Positions 41,707 through 50,987 of a stretch of DNA of 64,000 nucleotides are shown here, piece after piece. Every line of letters begins with the position of its first letter. The first letter of the stretch is position 1. The stretch is from contig CAMKRS010000001.1 of assembly GCA_946415245.1 (NCBI GenBank), positions 248,001 to 312,000 on the forward strand, written 5' to 3'. The position numbers and the translations under genes are program-made. The notes below the pieces were generated by a model. The model made no database searches. It worked only from the letters and a program-made list of their open reading frames with translations, and was not told the origin of the DNA. This stretch comes from an uncultured Prevotella sp. Its GTDB lineage: Bacteria > Bacteroidota > Bacteroidia > Bacteroidales > Bacteroidaceae.

Positions 41707-42519
41707 TTAGAGGGTGTAGACCTGATCTTTCACGTACTGCGCCCACTCTACAGGCTTCTTGCTCTTATCGAAGGTTTGCCAGGGAATGGGTTTGCCGATA
41801 GCGATGCGGAAGGTCTTGTGCACATTCTTGTACATCTCGTCGACCAGGAACAGCATTGCCAGATTAAATGGCAGACACTTGTCGGAGAAATTGGCCAGAC
41901 GATAGAAGAAATTGGAGTTCTGTCCGCCGAAATGGATGGGTACGACATCGCGCTGATACTGCACGCTCTTGGAAATGAATGTCTTTGTCCAGGGGATATC
42001 GCGGATCTCACCGTTCTTCTTGCGTGAGCAGAGACCAGCAGGGAACATCAGCATGTGGTTGTCGCTCTGGAAGCCTGCCTCTACCATTGCAGGGAAGTTA
42101 CGGCTCTGATTGCCTGTCTTGTTGATGGGGATACAGACAGGCGCCAAGCCTGGGAGGTTCATCAGCAGGTCGTTGACCAAATAACGGAAACGCCCATCGT
42201 AATGTCTGCCGATGATGGCGCCCAGCGCTACACCGTCCTCGCCACCAAGGGGATGATTGCTCACGAAGGTATAGAGTCGGCCGTCGTTAGGATCAGGCAG
42301 ATTCTCCTTACCTTCGATCTCCAATGTCATGTCGAGATAGCGCACACACTCTTCGAGCCATTCCACACCCACCTTGTCGCGACTCTCCCACAAGAAAGCG
42401 TTTACCTGGTCTTCATGCGCCACGCGCTTGAGCCAGTTGACAAGGAAGCCAGGAACGAACTTTGCCTTAGCGCCCAACTTGCCTTTCAGGATCTTATCGA
42501 TATCAATCGTTTTCTCCAT
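41707..42519 (-). CDS. glsA: O-acyltransferase of glycine-lipid synthesis
   Basis: A 270-aa PlsC-like acyltransferase from the ATG at 42519. It has the active-site block VSNHPLGGEDGVALG near residue 89 and the phosphate-free acceptor loop MLMFPAGLCSRKKNGEIRD near 152. It lacks long membrane helices and is likely peripheral. With glsB it would convert monoacyl glycine into the diacyl glycine lipid. The frame runs on to 42588 but has no better start. It is the first gene of the minus-strand operon and diverges from the dcw cluster. Confidence 0.75.
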   Translation of the reverse strand: MEKTIDIDKILKGKLGAKAKFVPGFLVNWLKRVAHEDQVNAFLWESRDKVGVEWLEECVRYLDMTLEIEGKENLPDPNDGRLYTFVSNHPLGGEDGVALGAIIGRHYDGRFRYLVNDLLMNLPGLAPVCIPINKTGNQSRNFPAMVEAGFQSDNHMLMFPAGLCSRKKNGEIRDIPWTKTFISKSVQYQRDVVPIHFGGQNSNFFYRLANFSDKCLPFNLAMLFLVDEMYKNVHKTFRIAIGKPIPWQTFDKSKKPVEWAQYVKDQVYTL

Positions 42520-42685
42520 TTTTGGTTGTTTTCTCTCATTTCCTCTAACAAGGTGCAAAAATAGCACAAATCTTTCAAAAATGAGCAAAAAACGAAAAAA
42601 AACTTTCTGTTAAAATGCAATTAACTCAATTTTGCTATTTCCGAACTATCGAATTTTATAAAAGAAAGTTAAATTTAGAAAAAAG

Positions 42686-42728
42686 TGGGGAGTTTTGGAG
42701 GAAAGTGGGGGAAATTTATATAATTTTG
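42686..42728 (+). promoter_or_regulatory. MraZ operator and mraZ promoter
   Basis: Three pentamers TGGGG (42686-42690), TGGAG (42696-42700) and TGGGG (42706-42710) stand at an exact 10-bp period, the layout of MraZ-binding boxes (TGGGN with 5-bp spacers) known from other bacteria. TAATTTTG (42721-42728) is the likely -7 element, and TTTG at 42694-42697 overlaps the second box (23-bp spacing). MraZ binding would therefore cover the -33 region and repress the dcw operon. Confidence 0.72.
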
Positions 42729-42756
42729 TACCCACAACTATTAATTAGGTGAACAT

Positions 42757-43215
42757 ATGCGTTTTTTAGGTAACATAGAAGCCAAAACGGACGTAAAAGG
42801 AAGAGTCTTCCTGCCCTCTGTTTTTCGCAAGGTGCTCCAGGCATCAGGCGAGGAAACACTGGTTTTGCGGAAAGACATCTACCAGAAATGTCTGGTGCTC
42901 TATCCTGAAAGCGTATGGAACGAAAAGGTGGATATGCTGAAGGCGCAACTCAAACCATGGAAACCCTCGCATCAGCAGATGCTCCGCCAGTTCATCTCGG
43001 AAGCGGAAGCCATCTCGCTCGACGGTAATGGTCGCTTCCTCATCTCCAAACGACTACAAAAGGCAGCAGAGATAGACCAGGACGTTCAGTTTATAGGCAT
43101 GGACAACACGATAGAAATCTGGTCGCCGCAACATCTGAAACAGATCCTTAAGAGTGATGAGGACTTTGGAAAAGAGTTTGAAGACATCATGAATACCGAC
43201 GACGCCGTATGTTAA
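42757..43215 (+). CDS. mraZ: Transcriptional regulator MraZ
   Basis: A 152-aa protein with two SpoVT-AbrB-like swapped-hairpin repeats: EAKTDVKGRVFLPSVFRKVL (about 9-28) and EAISLDGNGRFLISKRLQKAAEI (about 86-108). MraZ forms a ring and represses the dcw operon from TGGGN boxes, which are visible upstream. It is the normal first gene of the cluster. It overlaps rsmH by 7 bp, so the two are coupled. Length is normal for the family. Confidence 0.93.
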   Translation: MRFLGNIEAKTDVKGRVFLPSVFRKVLQASGEETLVLRKDIYQKCLVLYPESVWNEKVDMLKAQLKPWKPSHQQMLRQFISEAEAISLDGNGRFLISKRLQKAAEIDQDVQFIGMDNTIEIWSPQHLKQILKSDEDFGKEFEDIMNTDDAVC

Positions 43216-44126
43216 ATTCTTCGACGACATATCACATTCCAGTACTCCTTCGGGAGAGCGTCGACGGGCTTGAAATCAAGCCCGACGGTGTTTATATAGA
43301 TGTGACATTCGGGGGTGGCGGACATAGTCGCGAGATTCTCAGCCGTCTAGGGAAGAAAGGTCATCTCTACAGTTTCGACCAGGATGCCGATGCGGAGAAA
43401 AATATCGTTGATGATGATAGATTTACCTTTGTTAGGAGCAACTTTAGATATATCAAGAATTGGATGCGCTATTACGATGTGGAGAAGATTGACGGGCTGC
43501 TGGCCGACCTCGGTGTCTCGAGTCATCATCTGGACGATGAGAGTCGTGGGTTCTCCTTCCGTTTCGATGCACCGCTCGACATGCGGATGAACAAACAGGG
43601 GGGCAAGACCGCTGCCGATATCGTAAACGACTACGACGAGGAGCAGTTGGCAGACGTCTTCTATCTCTATGGGGAACTGAAGAATGCAAGGAAACTCGCT
43701 GCCGCCATCGTTAAGGCCAGACAGACACAGCCCATTGCCACCACAGGTGATCTATTGCAGGTGACAGAAAAACTGTTTCCCAGAGAGCGCGAGAAGAAAG
43801 AGATGGCTAAGTTGTTTCAGGCCCTGCGTATCGAGGTGAACCACGAGATGGAAGCCCTGAAGGAGATGCTGAACGGCAGCAAGGACCTGCTTGGCGAGGG
43901 TGGACGGCTGAGCGTGATCACCTACCACTCGTTGGAGGACCGTCTGGTAAAGAACATGATGAAGGCCGGTAATACGGAAGGGAAGGTCCAGCAGGACTTT
44001 TTTGGACGTACGGAAGCTCCCTTCAAACCCATTGGTAAGGTGATTGTGCCTGAGATGGAAGAGCAGGAGCGGAATCCAAGAAGCAGAAGTGCAAAACTGA
44101 GAATAGCAGAAAAATGTAAGATGTAA
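43209..44126 (+). CDS. rsmH: 16S rRNA (cytosine(1402)-N4)-methyltransferase
   Basis: Methylates C1402 of 16S rRNA in the decoding centre, using S-adenosylmethionine. The 305-aa protein has HIPVLLRESVDGL at the start, the SAM motif YIDVTFGGGGHSREIL near 30, the DGLLADLGVSSHHLDD block near 96, and the C-terminal GGRLSVITYHSLEDRLVK near 232, all typical of RsmH (MraW). It overlaps mraZ and is followed after 16 bp by the FtsL-like gene. Confidence 0.95.
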   Translation: MLNSSTTYHIPVLLRESVDGLEIKPDGVYIDVTFGGGGHSREILSRLGKKGHLYSFDQDADAEKNIVDDDRFTFVRSNFRYIKNWMRYYDVEKIDGLLADLGVSSHHLDDESRGFSFRFDAPLDMRMNKQGGKTAADIVNDYDEEQLADVFYLYGELKNARKLAAAIVKARQTQPIATTGDLLQVTEKLFPREREKKEMAKLFQALRIEVNHEMEALKEMLNGSKDLLGEGGRLSVITYHSLEDRLVKNMMKAGNTEGKVQQDFFGRTEAPFKPIGKVIVPEMEEQERNPRSRSAKLRIAEKCKM

Positions 44127-44142
44127 GAAGGAAGAAGTTAAG

Positions 44143-44619
44143 ATGGCAAAGAAAGACGATATAGAGCTGGAGATCGAGGACGTGGTAGAAGAAGAGAAGG
44201 CCGCGCCTAAAGAAGAGGTGGACAGCATCAAGGAGCAAACGAAGAAGACGTTGCAGAAGATCAAGGAGACCGTTAAGGAGGAAGATCCGAAATTCTCATC
44301 GGCTACCACCCTGCGCACTATCCTTGGTGGTGACTTTCTGACGGCACAGATGGTGCGCCATCATATCGGCATCATCGTACTGATCGTATTGTTCACCATC
44401 GTCTATGTCGCTTTCAGATACCAATGTCAGCAGGACATGATTGCCATCGACAAGATGGAGAAGGAACTGCTGGATGCCAAATATAAGGCCCTGTCGAGCA
44501 ATAGTACGCTGACGGAGAAATGTCGTGAGAGTCATGTGCTCGACGCCCTGAAGAATAACAAAGACAGTTTGCTGCACGTATCTGACCAGCCACCATATAT
44601 AATAAATGTACCTGAATAA
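44143..44619 (+). CDS. ftsL: FtsL-like divisome protein
   Basis: A 158-aa bitopic protein in the usual ftsL position. A long, highly charged cytoplasmic N-terminus (about 70 residues, Glu/Lys-rich and probably coiled) precedes one membrane helix (IGIIVLIVLFTIVYVAF, about 75-92) and a short periplasmic helix with leucine spacing (KMEKELLDAKYKALSSN). Sequence similarity to E. coli FtsL is not visible; the call rests on topology and gene order, as for the Bacteroidetes FtsL-like family. In the divisome it would bind FtsB-like and FtsI partners. Confidence 0.8.
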   Translation: MAKKDDIELEIEDVVEEEKAAPKEEVDSIKEQTKKTLQKIKETVKEEDPKFSSATTLRTILGGDFLTAQMVRHHIGIIVLIVLFTIVYVAFRYQCQQDMIAIDKMEKELLDAKYKALSSNSTLTEKCRESHVLDALKNNKDSLLHVSDQPPYIINVPE

Positions 44620-44646
44620 GGAGAGAAGGAGTAAGGAGAGAGGGAG

Positions 44647-46785
44647 ATGAGTAGGTTTAACAACAAAGAAGTCATGCCACGCTACTTCGCCATCGCAGTA
44701 GTGTTCACATTAGTCGGATTTGCCGTTGTGGGTAAGGCCATGTATATCATGACCGCCAAAAAAGACTATTGGACACAGGTTGCCTCGCGACTAAAACGCG
44801 ACTCTGTCAGTGTGAAGCCTACTCGTGGAAATATCCTCAGCTGTGACGGACAATTGATGGCCAGCAGTATACCTGAATACAAGATATTCCTAGATTTCCA
44901 GGCTGGTTCGAATGATACGGCATGGGTCAGAAAGAAGGATTCTATATGGACAGAGAAACTCGACAGCCTTTGCGAGGGTTTGCATGCCATCTTTCCACAG
45001 CGTTCGGCTGCTGAGTTCAAGGCCAACTTGCTGGCTGGGCATGATAAGGTGGTGACACGTAAGTCTGACGGTAAGGAGGTGAAGACCGTAGGTGCCCTGC
45101 ACTGGCCCATTTGGCCGAAGCGCATCGACTACAACACTTTCTGTGAAGTAAAACGTCTGCCTTTTCTCTCGCTGCCGAAATACAAGGGCGGTTTCCATTG
45201 GGAGGAATACAATTCCCGTCGTCGTCCGTTCGGCTCTTTGGCCCAGCGTACAGTGGGTGATATGTTTGGTGCTAAGGATAGTGCCAAATATGGTCTGGAA
45301 TTATCGTATGACTCTATCCTGCGAGGTACCAACGGTCTGATGCATCGTCGTAAGGTACTTAGCAAATACCTCGATATCCCCGTGCTTTCGCCCGTTGATG
45401 GCGCAGACATCGTGACCACCATCGATGTAGGTATGCAGGATTTGGCTGAGCGCGCTCTCGTCGACGAGCTGAAACTCGTAAACGGTGAGATGGGTGTGGC
45501 CATCTTGATGGAAGTGAAGACAGGCGATGTGAAAGCCATCGTGAACATGCAGCGTGCAGAGGATGGTGAATATTACGAGATGGTAAACAATGCCATCAGT
45601 CATCGTTGCGAGCCTGGGTCGGTGTTCAAGGTGGCGTCCATCCTCGTAGCCCTCGATGACGGTAAGATCGATACCTCTATGACCATCAACACGGGTTGTG
45701 GCATCATGGAGATGCACGGTAGGGCGATGAAAGACCATAACTGGCGTCGTGGTGGTTATGGAACTATCAATGTGGCACGTGCCCTCGAGGTCAGTTCGAA
45801 CATCGGCGTCAGTTGGATTATTGACAAGTACTATGGCTCGAATCCTACGCAGTACGTACAAGGTCTTTATCGTATAGGCATCCACGAGGATCTGAAGATT
45901 CCATTGGTAGGCTATCATCCTCCCTATATCCGTATGCCGGACACGAAGACCACCGACCGCGCCAAATATTGGAGTAAGACCACGCTACCCTGGATGAGTA
46001 TCGGCTATGAGACGCAGATAGCACCGATCAATACCGTTGCCTTCTACAACGCCATTGCCAACAATGGTAAGATGATGCAGCCCCGTTTTGTGAAACGACT
46101 GGTGAAGGACGGACAGGTGATCAAGGAGTTTGAGCCTGTGGTATTGAAGGAACAGATTGCCAAGCCGAAGGCTATCAAGACGATGCAGACCATTCTGGAA
46201 CATGTTGTCAGTCAGGGCTTAGGCAGAAAGGCTGGTTCCAAGTCCTTCAAGGTAGCAGGAAAGACAGGTACTGCTCAGGTGGCCGACCAATATGGCAGCT
46301 ACCACTCTGGTACTACCCGTTACTGGCTGTCATTCGCAGGTTTCTTCCCTGCCGATGATCCCCGTTATACTTGTATCGTCTGTATCAAGAAGTCAGGTCT
46401 TCCTGCTTCAGGCGGTGGTATGTCGGGTGTGGTGTTCCACCATATTGCCGAGGGCGTGATGGCTCAGAACCTGAAACTGAGTGTGACGGATGCCCGTGAT
46501 TCTTCGTCAGTCTTCAAACCCGCAGTCAAACAGGGCAATAGCACTGCTGCCGATTATGTGCTGACTGATCTCAACATCAAGGAGAAACCTCAACTTCAGC
46601 AAGAAAAAGTGTCAGAACATACCATCCCCAATGTGACGGGAATGGGTGCCAGAGATGCCGTTTTCGCTTTGGAGAAAAGAGGTGTGAAGGCGATTATCAG
46701 AGGTCGTGGAAAGGTGAAATCGCAAAGTCTCTATGCGGGAACTGAAGTGAAGCAAGGCATGAAATGTGAACTCTACTTGGAATAG
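44647..46785 (+). CDS. ftsI: Septal peptidoglycan transpeptidase FtsI (PBP3) with PASTA domain
   Basis: A 712-aa class B penicillin-binding protein: an N-terminal membrane helix (about 14-35), a pedestal/dimerisation domain (about 55-240), and a transpeptidase domain with SVFK (Ser325, Lys328), SSN (383-385) and KTGT near 538. A single PASTA domain follows at the C-terminus (EHTIPNVTGMGARDAVFALEKRG onwards). It crosslinks septal peptidoglycan with FtsW. A terminal PASTA domain in this position is common in Bacteroidetes. The TAG stop forms part of a GTGAATA repeat. Confidence 0.93.
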   Translation: MSRFNNKEVMPRYFAIAVVFTLVGFAVVGKAMYIMTAKKDYWTQVASRLKRDSVSVKPTRGNILSCDGQLMASSIPEYKIFLDFQAGSNDTAWVRKKDSIWTEKLDSLCEGLHAIFPQRSAAEFKANLLAGHDKVVTRKSDGKEVKTVGALHWPIWPKRIDYNTFCEVKRLPFLSLPKYKGGFHWEEYNSRRRPFGSLAQRTVGDMFGAKDSAKYGLELSYDSILRGTNGLMHRRKVLSKYLDIPVLSPVDGADIVTTIDVGMQDLAERALVDELKLVNGEMGVAILMEVKTGDVKAIVNMQRAEDGEYYEMVNNAISHRCEPGSVFKVASILVALDDGKIDTSMTINTGCGIMEMHGRAMKDHNWRRGGYGTINVARALEVSSNIGVSWIIDKYYGSNPTQYVQGLYRIGIHEDLKIPLVGYHPPYIRMPDTKTTDRAKYWSKTTLPWMSIGYETQIAPINTVAFYNAIANNGKMMQPRFVKRLVKDGQVIKEFEPVVLKEQIAKPKAIKTMQTILEHVVSQGLGRKAGSKSFKVAGKTGTAQVADQYGSYHSGTTRYWLSFAGFFPADDPRYTCIVCIKKSGLPASGGGMSGVVFHHIAEGVMAQNLKLSVTDARDSSSVFKPAVKQGNSTAADYVLTDLNIKEKPQLQQEKVSEHTIPNVTGMGARDAVFALEKRGVKAIIRGRGKVKSQSLYAGTEVKQGMKCELYLE

Positions 46786-46810
46786 TGAATAACGAATAGT
46801 GAATAGTGTT
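46780..46810 (+). repeat. GTGAATA repeat at the ftsI-murE junction
   Basis: It contains the TAG stop of ftsI (46783-46785) and units GTGAATAAC, GAATA and GTGAATA, almost the same series as at 28400-28430. It ends just before the murE ATG. Confidence 0.85.
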
Positions 46811-48262
46811 ATGAAACTGATTGAACTGCTCAAAAATGTGGAAGTCCTCAACACCTTTGGTGAGACAGAGGTGGAGATTACGGGCGTGAATATTGACTCT
46901 CGCCGTATTGAGGCAGGACATCTCTTCGTAGCCATCCCGGGCACACAGACTGATGGTCACAAGTTTATTCCCAAGGCCATCGAACTGGGAGCAGCTGCCA
47001 TTCTCTGCGAGCGGATGCCAGAAGAACATGCAGAGGGCGTTACCTATGTGGTAGTGGAATCCACGGAGAGTGTTGTGGGTATCGTGGCTACACATTTCTT
47101 TGGCGACCCGTCAAGAAAACTGAAACTGGTGGGTGTCACAGGCACGAACGGTAAGACAACCATTGCTACCTTATTATATAATATGTTCAGGAAGTTCGGT
47201 CACAAGTGCGGTCTGCTGTCCACGGTCTGCAACTATATCGAAGACGAGGCCATTCCTGCAGACCATACCACACCTGACCCGATAGAACTGAACCGACTGC
47301 TGGCAAAGATGGTGGAGGCGGGCTGCGAGTATGCCTTTATGGAATGTTCGAGCCACGCCATCGCCCAGAAGCGTATCGGTGGATTGAAGTTCGCTGGTGG
47401 ATTATTTACCAATCTGACACGCGACCATCTGGACTATCACAAGACCGTAGAGAACTACCGCGATGCGAAGAAGGCTTTCTTCGACGGGCTCGAGAAAGAT
47501 GCCTTTGCAATCACCAATGCCGATGATAAGAATGGCCTGTATATGGTACAGAACACCAAGGCCCAGGTGAAGACCTATTCCATCCGGAGCATGGCCGATT
47601 TCAAGGCGAAGATCATCGAGTGCCACTTCGAGGGGATGTATCTCGATATCAATGGCAAAGAGGTGGGTGTGCAGTTTATTGGCAAGTTCAATGTCAGCAA
47701 TCTGTTGGCGGTCTATGGTGCTGCTGTCATGTTAGGCAAGCAGCCAGAGGATATCCTCGTCATCCTTAGCACGCTGAAGAGTGTCAGCGGACGTCTGGAA
47801 CCCATCCATTCGCCTGAGGGCTATACGGCAATCGTCGACTACGCCCATACGCCTGATGCCTTGGAGAATGTGTTGAACACCATCAATGAGGTACTTAATG
47901 GTAAGGGAAAGGTCATCACCGTTTGTGGCGCAGGTGGCAACCGTGATAAGGGCAAGCGTCCGATCATGGCGCAGACTGCTGCCAAACTCAGCGACAAGGT
48001 AATTATCACCAGCGATAATCCCCGTTTCGAGGAACCGCAGGATATCATCAACGACATGTTGGCGGGTCTCGACAACAAGCAGATGAAGAAGGTGGTGAGT
48101 ATCGTCGACAGAAAAGAGGCCATTCGTACCGCCAGTATGATGGCAGAAAAGGGTGATGTGATTCTCATAGCCGGCAAAGGCCATGAGGACTATCAGGAGA
48201 TTAAGGGTGTGAAGCATCATTTCGACGACAAGGAAGTGGTTCGTGAGATCTTTCAGGCGTAG
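46811..48262 (+). CDS. murE: UDP-MurNAc-Ala-Glu:meso-diaminopimelate ligase
   Basis: Adds the third amino acid to the peptidoglycan precursor. The 483-aa protein has [19 protein letters not shown] near residue 27, the ATP loop [14 protein letters not shown] near 107, [10 protein letters not shown], and the C-terminal DNPR motif ([11 protein letters not shown] near 400), which indicates meso-diaminopimelate as substrate. The frame opens at a GTG at 46799, but this lies inside a GTGAATA repeat; the ATG at 46811 fits homologous starts. Order and spacing are normal for the cluster. Confidence 0.94.
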   Translation: MKLIELLKNVEVLNTFGETEVEITGVNIDSRRIEAGHLFVAIPGTQTDGHKFIPKAIELGAAAILCERMPEEHAEGVTYVVVESTESVVGIVATHFFGDPSRKLKLVGVTGTNGKTTIATLLYNMFRKFGHKCGLLSTVCNYIEDEAIPADHTTPDPIELNRLLAKMVEAGCEYAFMECSSHAIAQKRIGGLKFAGGLFTNLTRDHLDYHKTVENYRDAKKAFFDGLEKDAFAITNADDKNGLYMVQNTKAQVKTYSIRSMADFKAKIIECHFEGMYLDINGKEVGVQFIGKFNVSNLLAVYGAAVMLGKQPEDILVILSTLKSVSGRLEPIHSPEGYTAIVDYAHTPDALENVLNTINEVLNGKGKVITVCGAGGNRDKGKRPIMAQTAAKLSDKVIITSDNPRFEEPQDIINDMLAGLDNKQMKKVVSIVDRKEAIRTASMMAEKGDVILIAGKGHEDYQEIKGVKHHFDDKEVVREIFQA

Positions 48263-48305
48263 CTAAATTGTCAAATAGTAAATTGCCAAATTGTAAATAC
48301 AATAT

Positions 48306-49577
48306 ATGTTATACTACATTTTCAGATTCTTAGAGCAGTATGATATTCCAGGTGCACATTTGTGGAGCTATATCTCTTTCCGTGCGCTGTTGACGCTCAT
48401 CCTTGCCTTGTTGATCTCAGCATGGTTTGGTGAGAGGTTTATCAAATGGATGAAGCGTAGGAAGATTTTCGAGACGGAGCGTGATCCGAGCATCGATCCC
48501 TTTGGTGTCGAGAAGAAGGGCGTGCCTACGATGGGTGGAATCATCATCATCGTCAGTATCCTCGTACCCGTCATCCTGCTGTGTCGTATCCGTAATATCT
48601 ATATCATCCTGATGATTGTCACAACCCTTTGGTTAGGATTTCTTGGATTCATGGATGACTATATCAAGATCTTCAAGCGCAACAAAGAGGGTCTGAAAGG
48701 CAAATATAAGATTGTAGGCCAGATTAGTATCGGCTTCATCGTAGGTCTCACCCTCTGGCTCAGTCCTGATGCTGTGGTGCGCGAGAATGTACAAGTGCAG
48801 CAGCAGAACCAGGAGATTGTGGTGAAGCACAAGAAAGAAGCGGTGAAATCGTTGAAAACCACCATTCCCTTTGTGAAAAACCACAACCTGAACTATTCTG
48901 AGGTGCTGGGATTCTTAGGAAAATATAAAGTGGCTGCGGGCTGGGTGATCTTCGTGCTGATGACCATCCTCGTGGTAACAGCTGTCAGCAATGGTGCTAA
49001 TCTGAACGATGGTATGGATGGTATGTGCGCAGGCAATTCCGCTATTATCGGTTCGACGTTGGGTGTACTGGCCTATGTTTCGGCACATATCGGTTTTGCG
49101 TCGTATTTCGATATTATGTATATTCCACAAAGCGAAGAGTTGGTGGTGTTCCTTTGTGCCTTCGTGGGTGCGATGGTAGGTTTCCTGTGGTACAACGCCT
49201 TCCCTGCTCAGGTGTTTATGGGCGATACAGGATCGTTGACTATCGGCGGTATCATCGGTGTCTGTGCTGTCATCATCCATAAGGAATTATTGTTGCCGAT
49301 CCTCTGTGGTATCTTCTTCGTCGAGAGCCTCAGTGTGATTATCCAGACGCAGTGGTTTAAGATTCAGAAGCGTAAGGGCAAGCGCGTGCGTGTGTTCAGG
49401 GCTACACCCATCCACGACAACTTCCGTAAACTCGACTCACAGCTCGATGCCACGAGTACTTATATTCTTAAAGGATGGCCTCACCGTCCGTTCCACGAGT
49501 CGAAAATTACCATCCGTTTCTGGATTACCACTATTATATTGGCCGCACTGACCATCATAACATTGAAGATGAGGTAA
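48306..49577 (+). CDS. mraY: Phospho-MurNAc-pentapeptide transferase
   Basis: Transfers phospho-MurNAc-pentapeptide to undecaprenyl phosphate at the inner membrane, forming lipid I. The 423-aa polytopic protein has the signatures KKGVPTMGGIIIIVS near 73, FLGFMDDYIKIFKRNKEGL near 113 (with the Mg-binding aspartates), NGANLNDGMDGM near 234 and the C-terminal FRATPIHDNFRK. Two long insertions (around residues 155-195) are usual in Bacteroidetes MraY. The stop codon lies in a GGTAAAAA repeat that reaches the murD start. Confidence 0.95.
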   Translation: MLYYIFRFLEQYDIPGAHLWSYISFRALLTLILALLISAWFGERFIKWMKRRKIFETERDPSIDPFGVEKKGVPTMGGIIIIVSILVPVILLCRIRNIYIILMIVTTLWLGFLGFMDDYIKIFKRNKEGLKGKYKIVGQISIGFIVGLTLWLSPDAVVRENVQVQQQNQEIVVKHKKEAVKSLKTTIPFVKNHNLNYSEVLGFLGKYKVAAGWVIFVLMTILVVTAVSNGANLNDGMDGMCAGNSAIIGSTLGVLAYVSAHIGFASYFDIMYIPQSEELVVFLCAFVGAMVGFLWYNAFPAQVFMGDTGSLTIGGIIGVCAVIIHKELLLPILCGIFFVESLSVIIQTQWFKIQKRKGKRVRVFRATPIHDNFRKLDSQLDATSTYILKGWPHRPFHESKITIRFWITTIILAALTIITLKMR

Positions 49578-49622
49578 AAAGGTAAAAAAGTAAAAAGGTA
49601 AAAAAGTAAAAAGGTAAAAAAG
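49573..49622 (+). repeat. GGTAAAAA/AGTAAAAA repeat spanning the mraY-murD junction
   Basis: Six or so alternating units begin inside the last mraY codons, supply its TAA stop and end at the GTG start codon of murD. Cytosine is absent from the plus strand of the array. Confidence 0.85.
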
Positions 49623-50953
49623 TGAAAAGAATTGTGATATTAGGAGCAGGAGAGAGTGGCGCAGGTGCCGCCGTCCTGGCAAAGAAAGAGGGATTCGACG
49701 TGTTTGTATCAGACATGTCGAAGATTGCCGACAAGTACAAGAAGATGCTCGACGACCGTCAGATCGAATGGGAAGAGGGTCAGCACACAGAGGCCAAGAT
49801 ACTCAATGCCGATGAGATCATCAAGAGTCCTGGCATCCCCGATACGGCTCCGATGATTGTGAAGATCAAGGAGAAGGGCATCCATATCATCAGTGAGATC
49901 GAGTTTGCTGGTCGCTATACGGATGCGAAGATGATATGTATCACGGGCTCTAATGGTAAGACCACTACCACTTCGCTCATCTACCATATCTTCAAGCAGG
50001 CTGGTTACGATGCTGGACTGGCAGGCAACATTGGCAACTCCCTCGCTCTTCAGGTAGCAGAGGATCCACATGAGTATTATATCATCGAGCTCAGCAGTTT
50101 CCAATTGGATAATATGTACGATTTCCGTGCTAATATTGCCATCTTGCTGAATATTACCCCTGACCATCTGGATCGTTACGACTTTAAGATGCAGAACTAC
50201 GTGGATTCTAAGATGCGTATCATTCAGAACCAGACGCCTAATGATGCCTTCATCTATTGGGCTGACGACCCTATCATCAAGCGTGAATTGGAGAAATACG
50301 ATATCAAGGCTATCCAGTATCCTTTCGCAGAATTGAAGGAGAAGGGTGTCATCGGTTATATCGAAAAGGGTCAGTATAAGATTGAGAAGCCTGAGCCATT
50401 TAATATGGAACAGGAGAGTCTTAGTCTGACGGGCAAGCATAATATCTACAACTCTTTGGCTGCAGGTATTGCCACTGATATTGCGGGTATCAAGAAAGAG
50501 GAGATCCGCAAGAGCCTGAGCGACTTCCCTGGTGTGGAACATCGTTTGGAGAAAGTCTGCGTGGTGCGTGGCGTACAGTATATCAATGATTCAAAGGCGA
50601 CGAATGTGGATGCCTGCTGGTATGCACTGGAGTCGATGAAGACCAAGGTGATCCTCATCATTGGTGGTAAGGATAAGGGCAATGATTATGAGCCCATCAA
50701 GCCTCTGGTGAAAGAGAAATGCTCTGGTATCGTCTATCTGGGTGCTGACAACCAGAAATTGCACGATAACTTCGACAATATGGGTATTCCTGTTCGCGAC
50801 ACCCACTCGATGAAGGAGTGTATGGAGGCTTGTTACGAGATGGCTCAGCCTGGTGAGACCGTACTTTTAAGTCCCTGCTGTGCCTCGTTCGACCTTTTCA
50901 AGAATATGGAGGATCGCGGAGAGCAGTTTAAGGAACTGGCTAGGAATCTCTAA
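49622..50953 (+). CDS. murD: UDP-MurNAc-L-alanine:D-glutamate ligase
   Basis: Adds D-glutamate to UDP-MurNAc-L-alanine. The 443-aa protein starts with the nucleotide-fold motif RIVILGAGESGAGAAVLAKKEG and has the ATP loop CITGSNGKTTTTSLIYH near 104, NITPDHLDRYDF near 178, and the C-terminal VEHRLEKVCVVRGVQYINDSKATN near 303. The start is a GTG directly after the repeat array; no ATG gives a full N-terminus. It stands in the usual place between mraY and ftsW. Confidence 0.94.
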   Translation: MKRIVILGAGESGAGAAVLAKKEGFDVFVSDMSKIADKYKKMLDDRQIEWEEGQHTEAKILNADEIIKSPGIPDTAPMIVKIKEKGIHIISEIEFAGRYTDAKMICITGSNGKTTTTSLIYHIFKQAGYDAGLAGNIGNSLALQVAEDPHEYYIIELSSFQLDNMYDFRANIAILLNITPDHLDRYDFKMQNYVDSKMRIIQNQTPNDAFIYWADDPIIKRELEKYDIKAIQYPFAELKEKGVIGYIEKGQYKIEKPEPFNMEQESLSLTGKHNIYNSLAAGIATDIAGIKKEEIRKSLSDFPGVEHRLEKVCVVRGVQYINDSKATNVDACWYALESMKTKVILIIGGKDKGNDYEPIKPLVKEKCSGIVYLGADNQKLHDNFDNMGIPVRDTHSMKECMEACYEMAQPGETVLLSPCCASFDLFKNMEDRGEQFKELARNL

Positions 50954-50987
50954 AAGGTTGGATCAACAGGAAATACTAAAATAGAAT

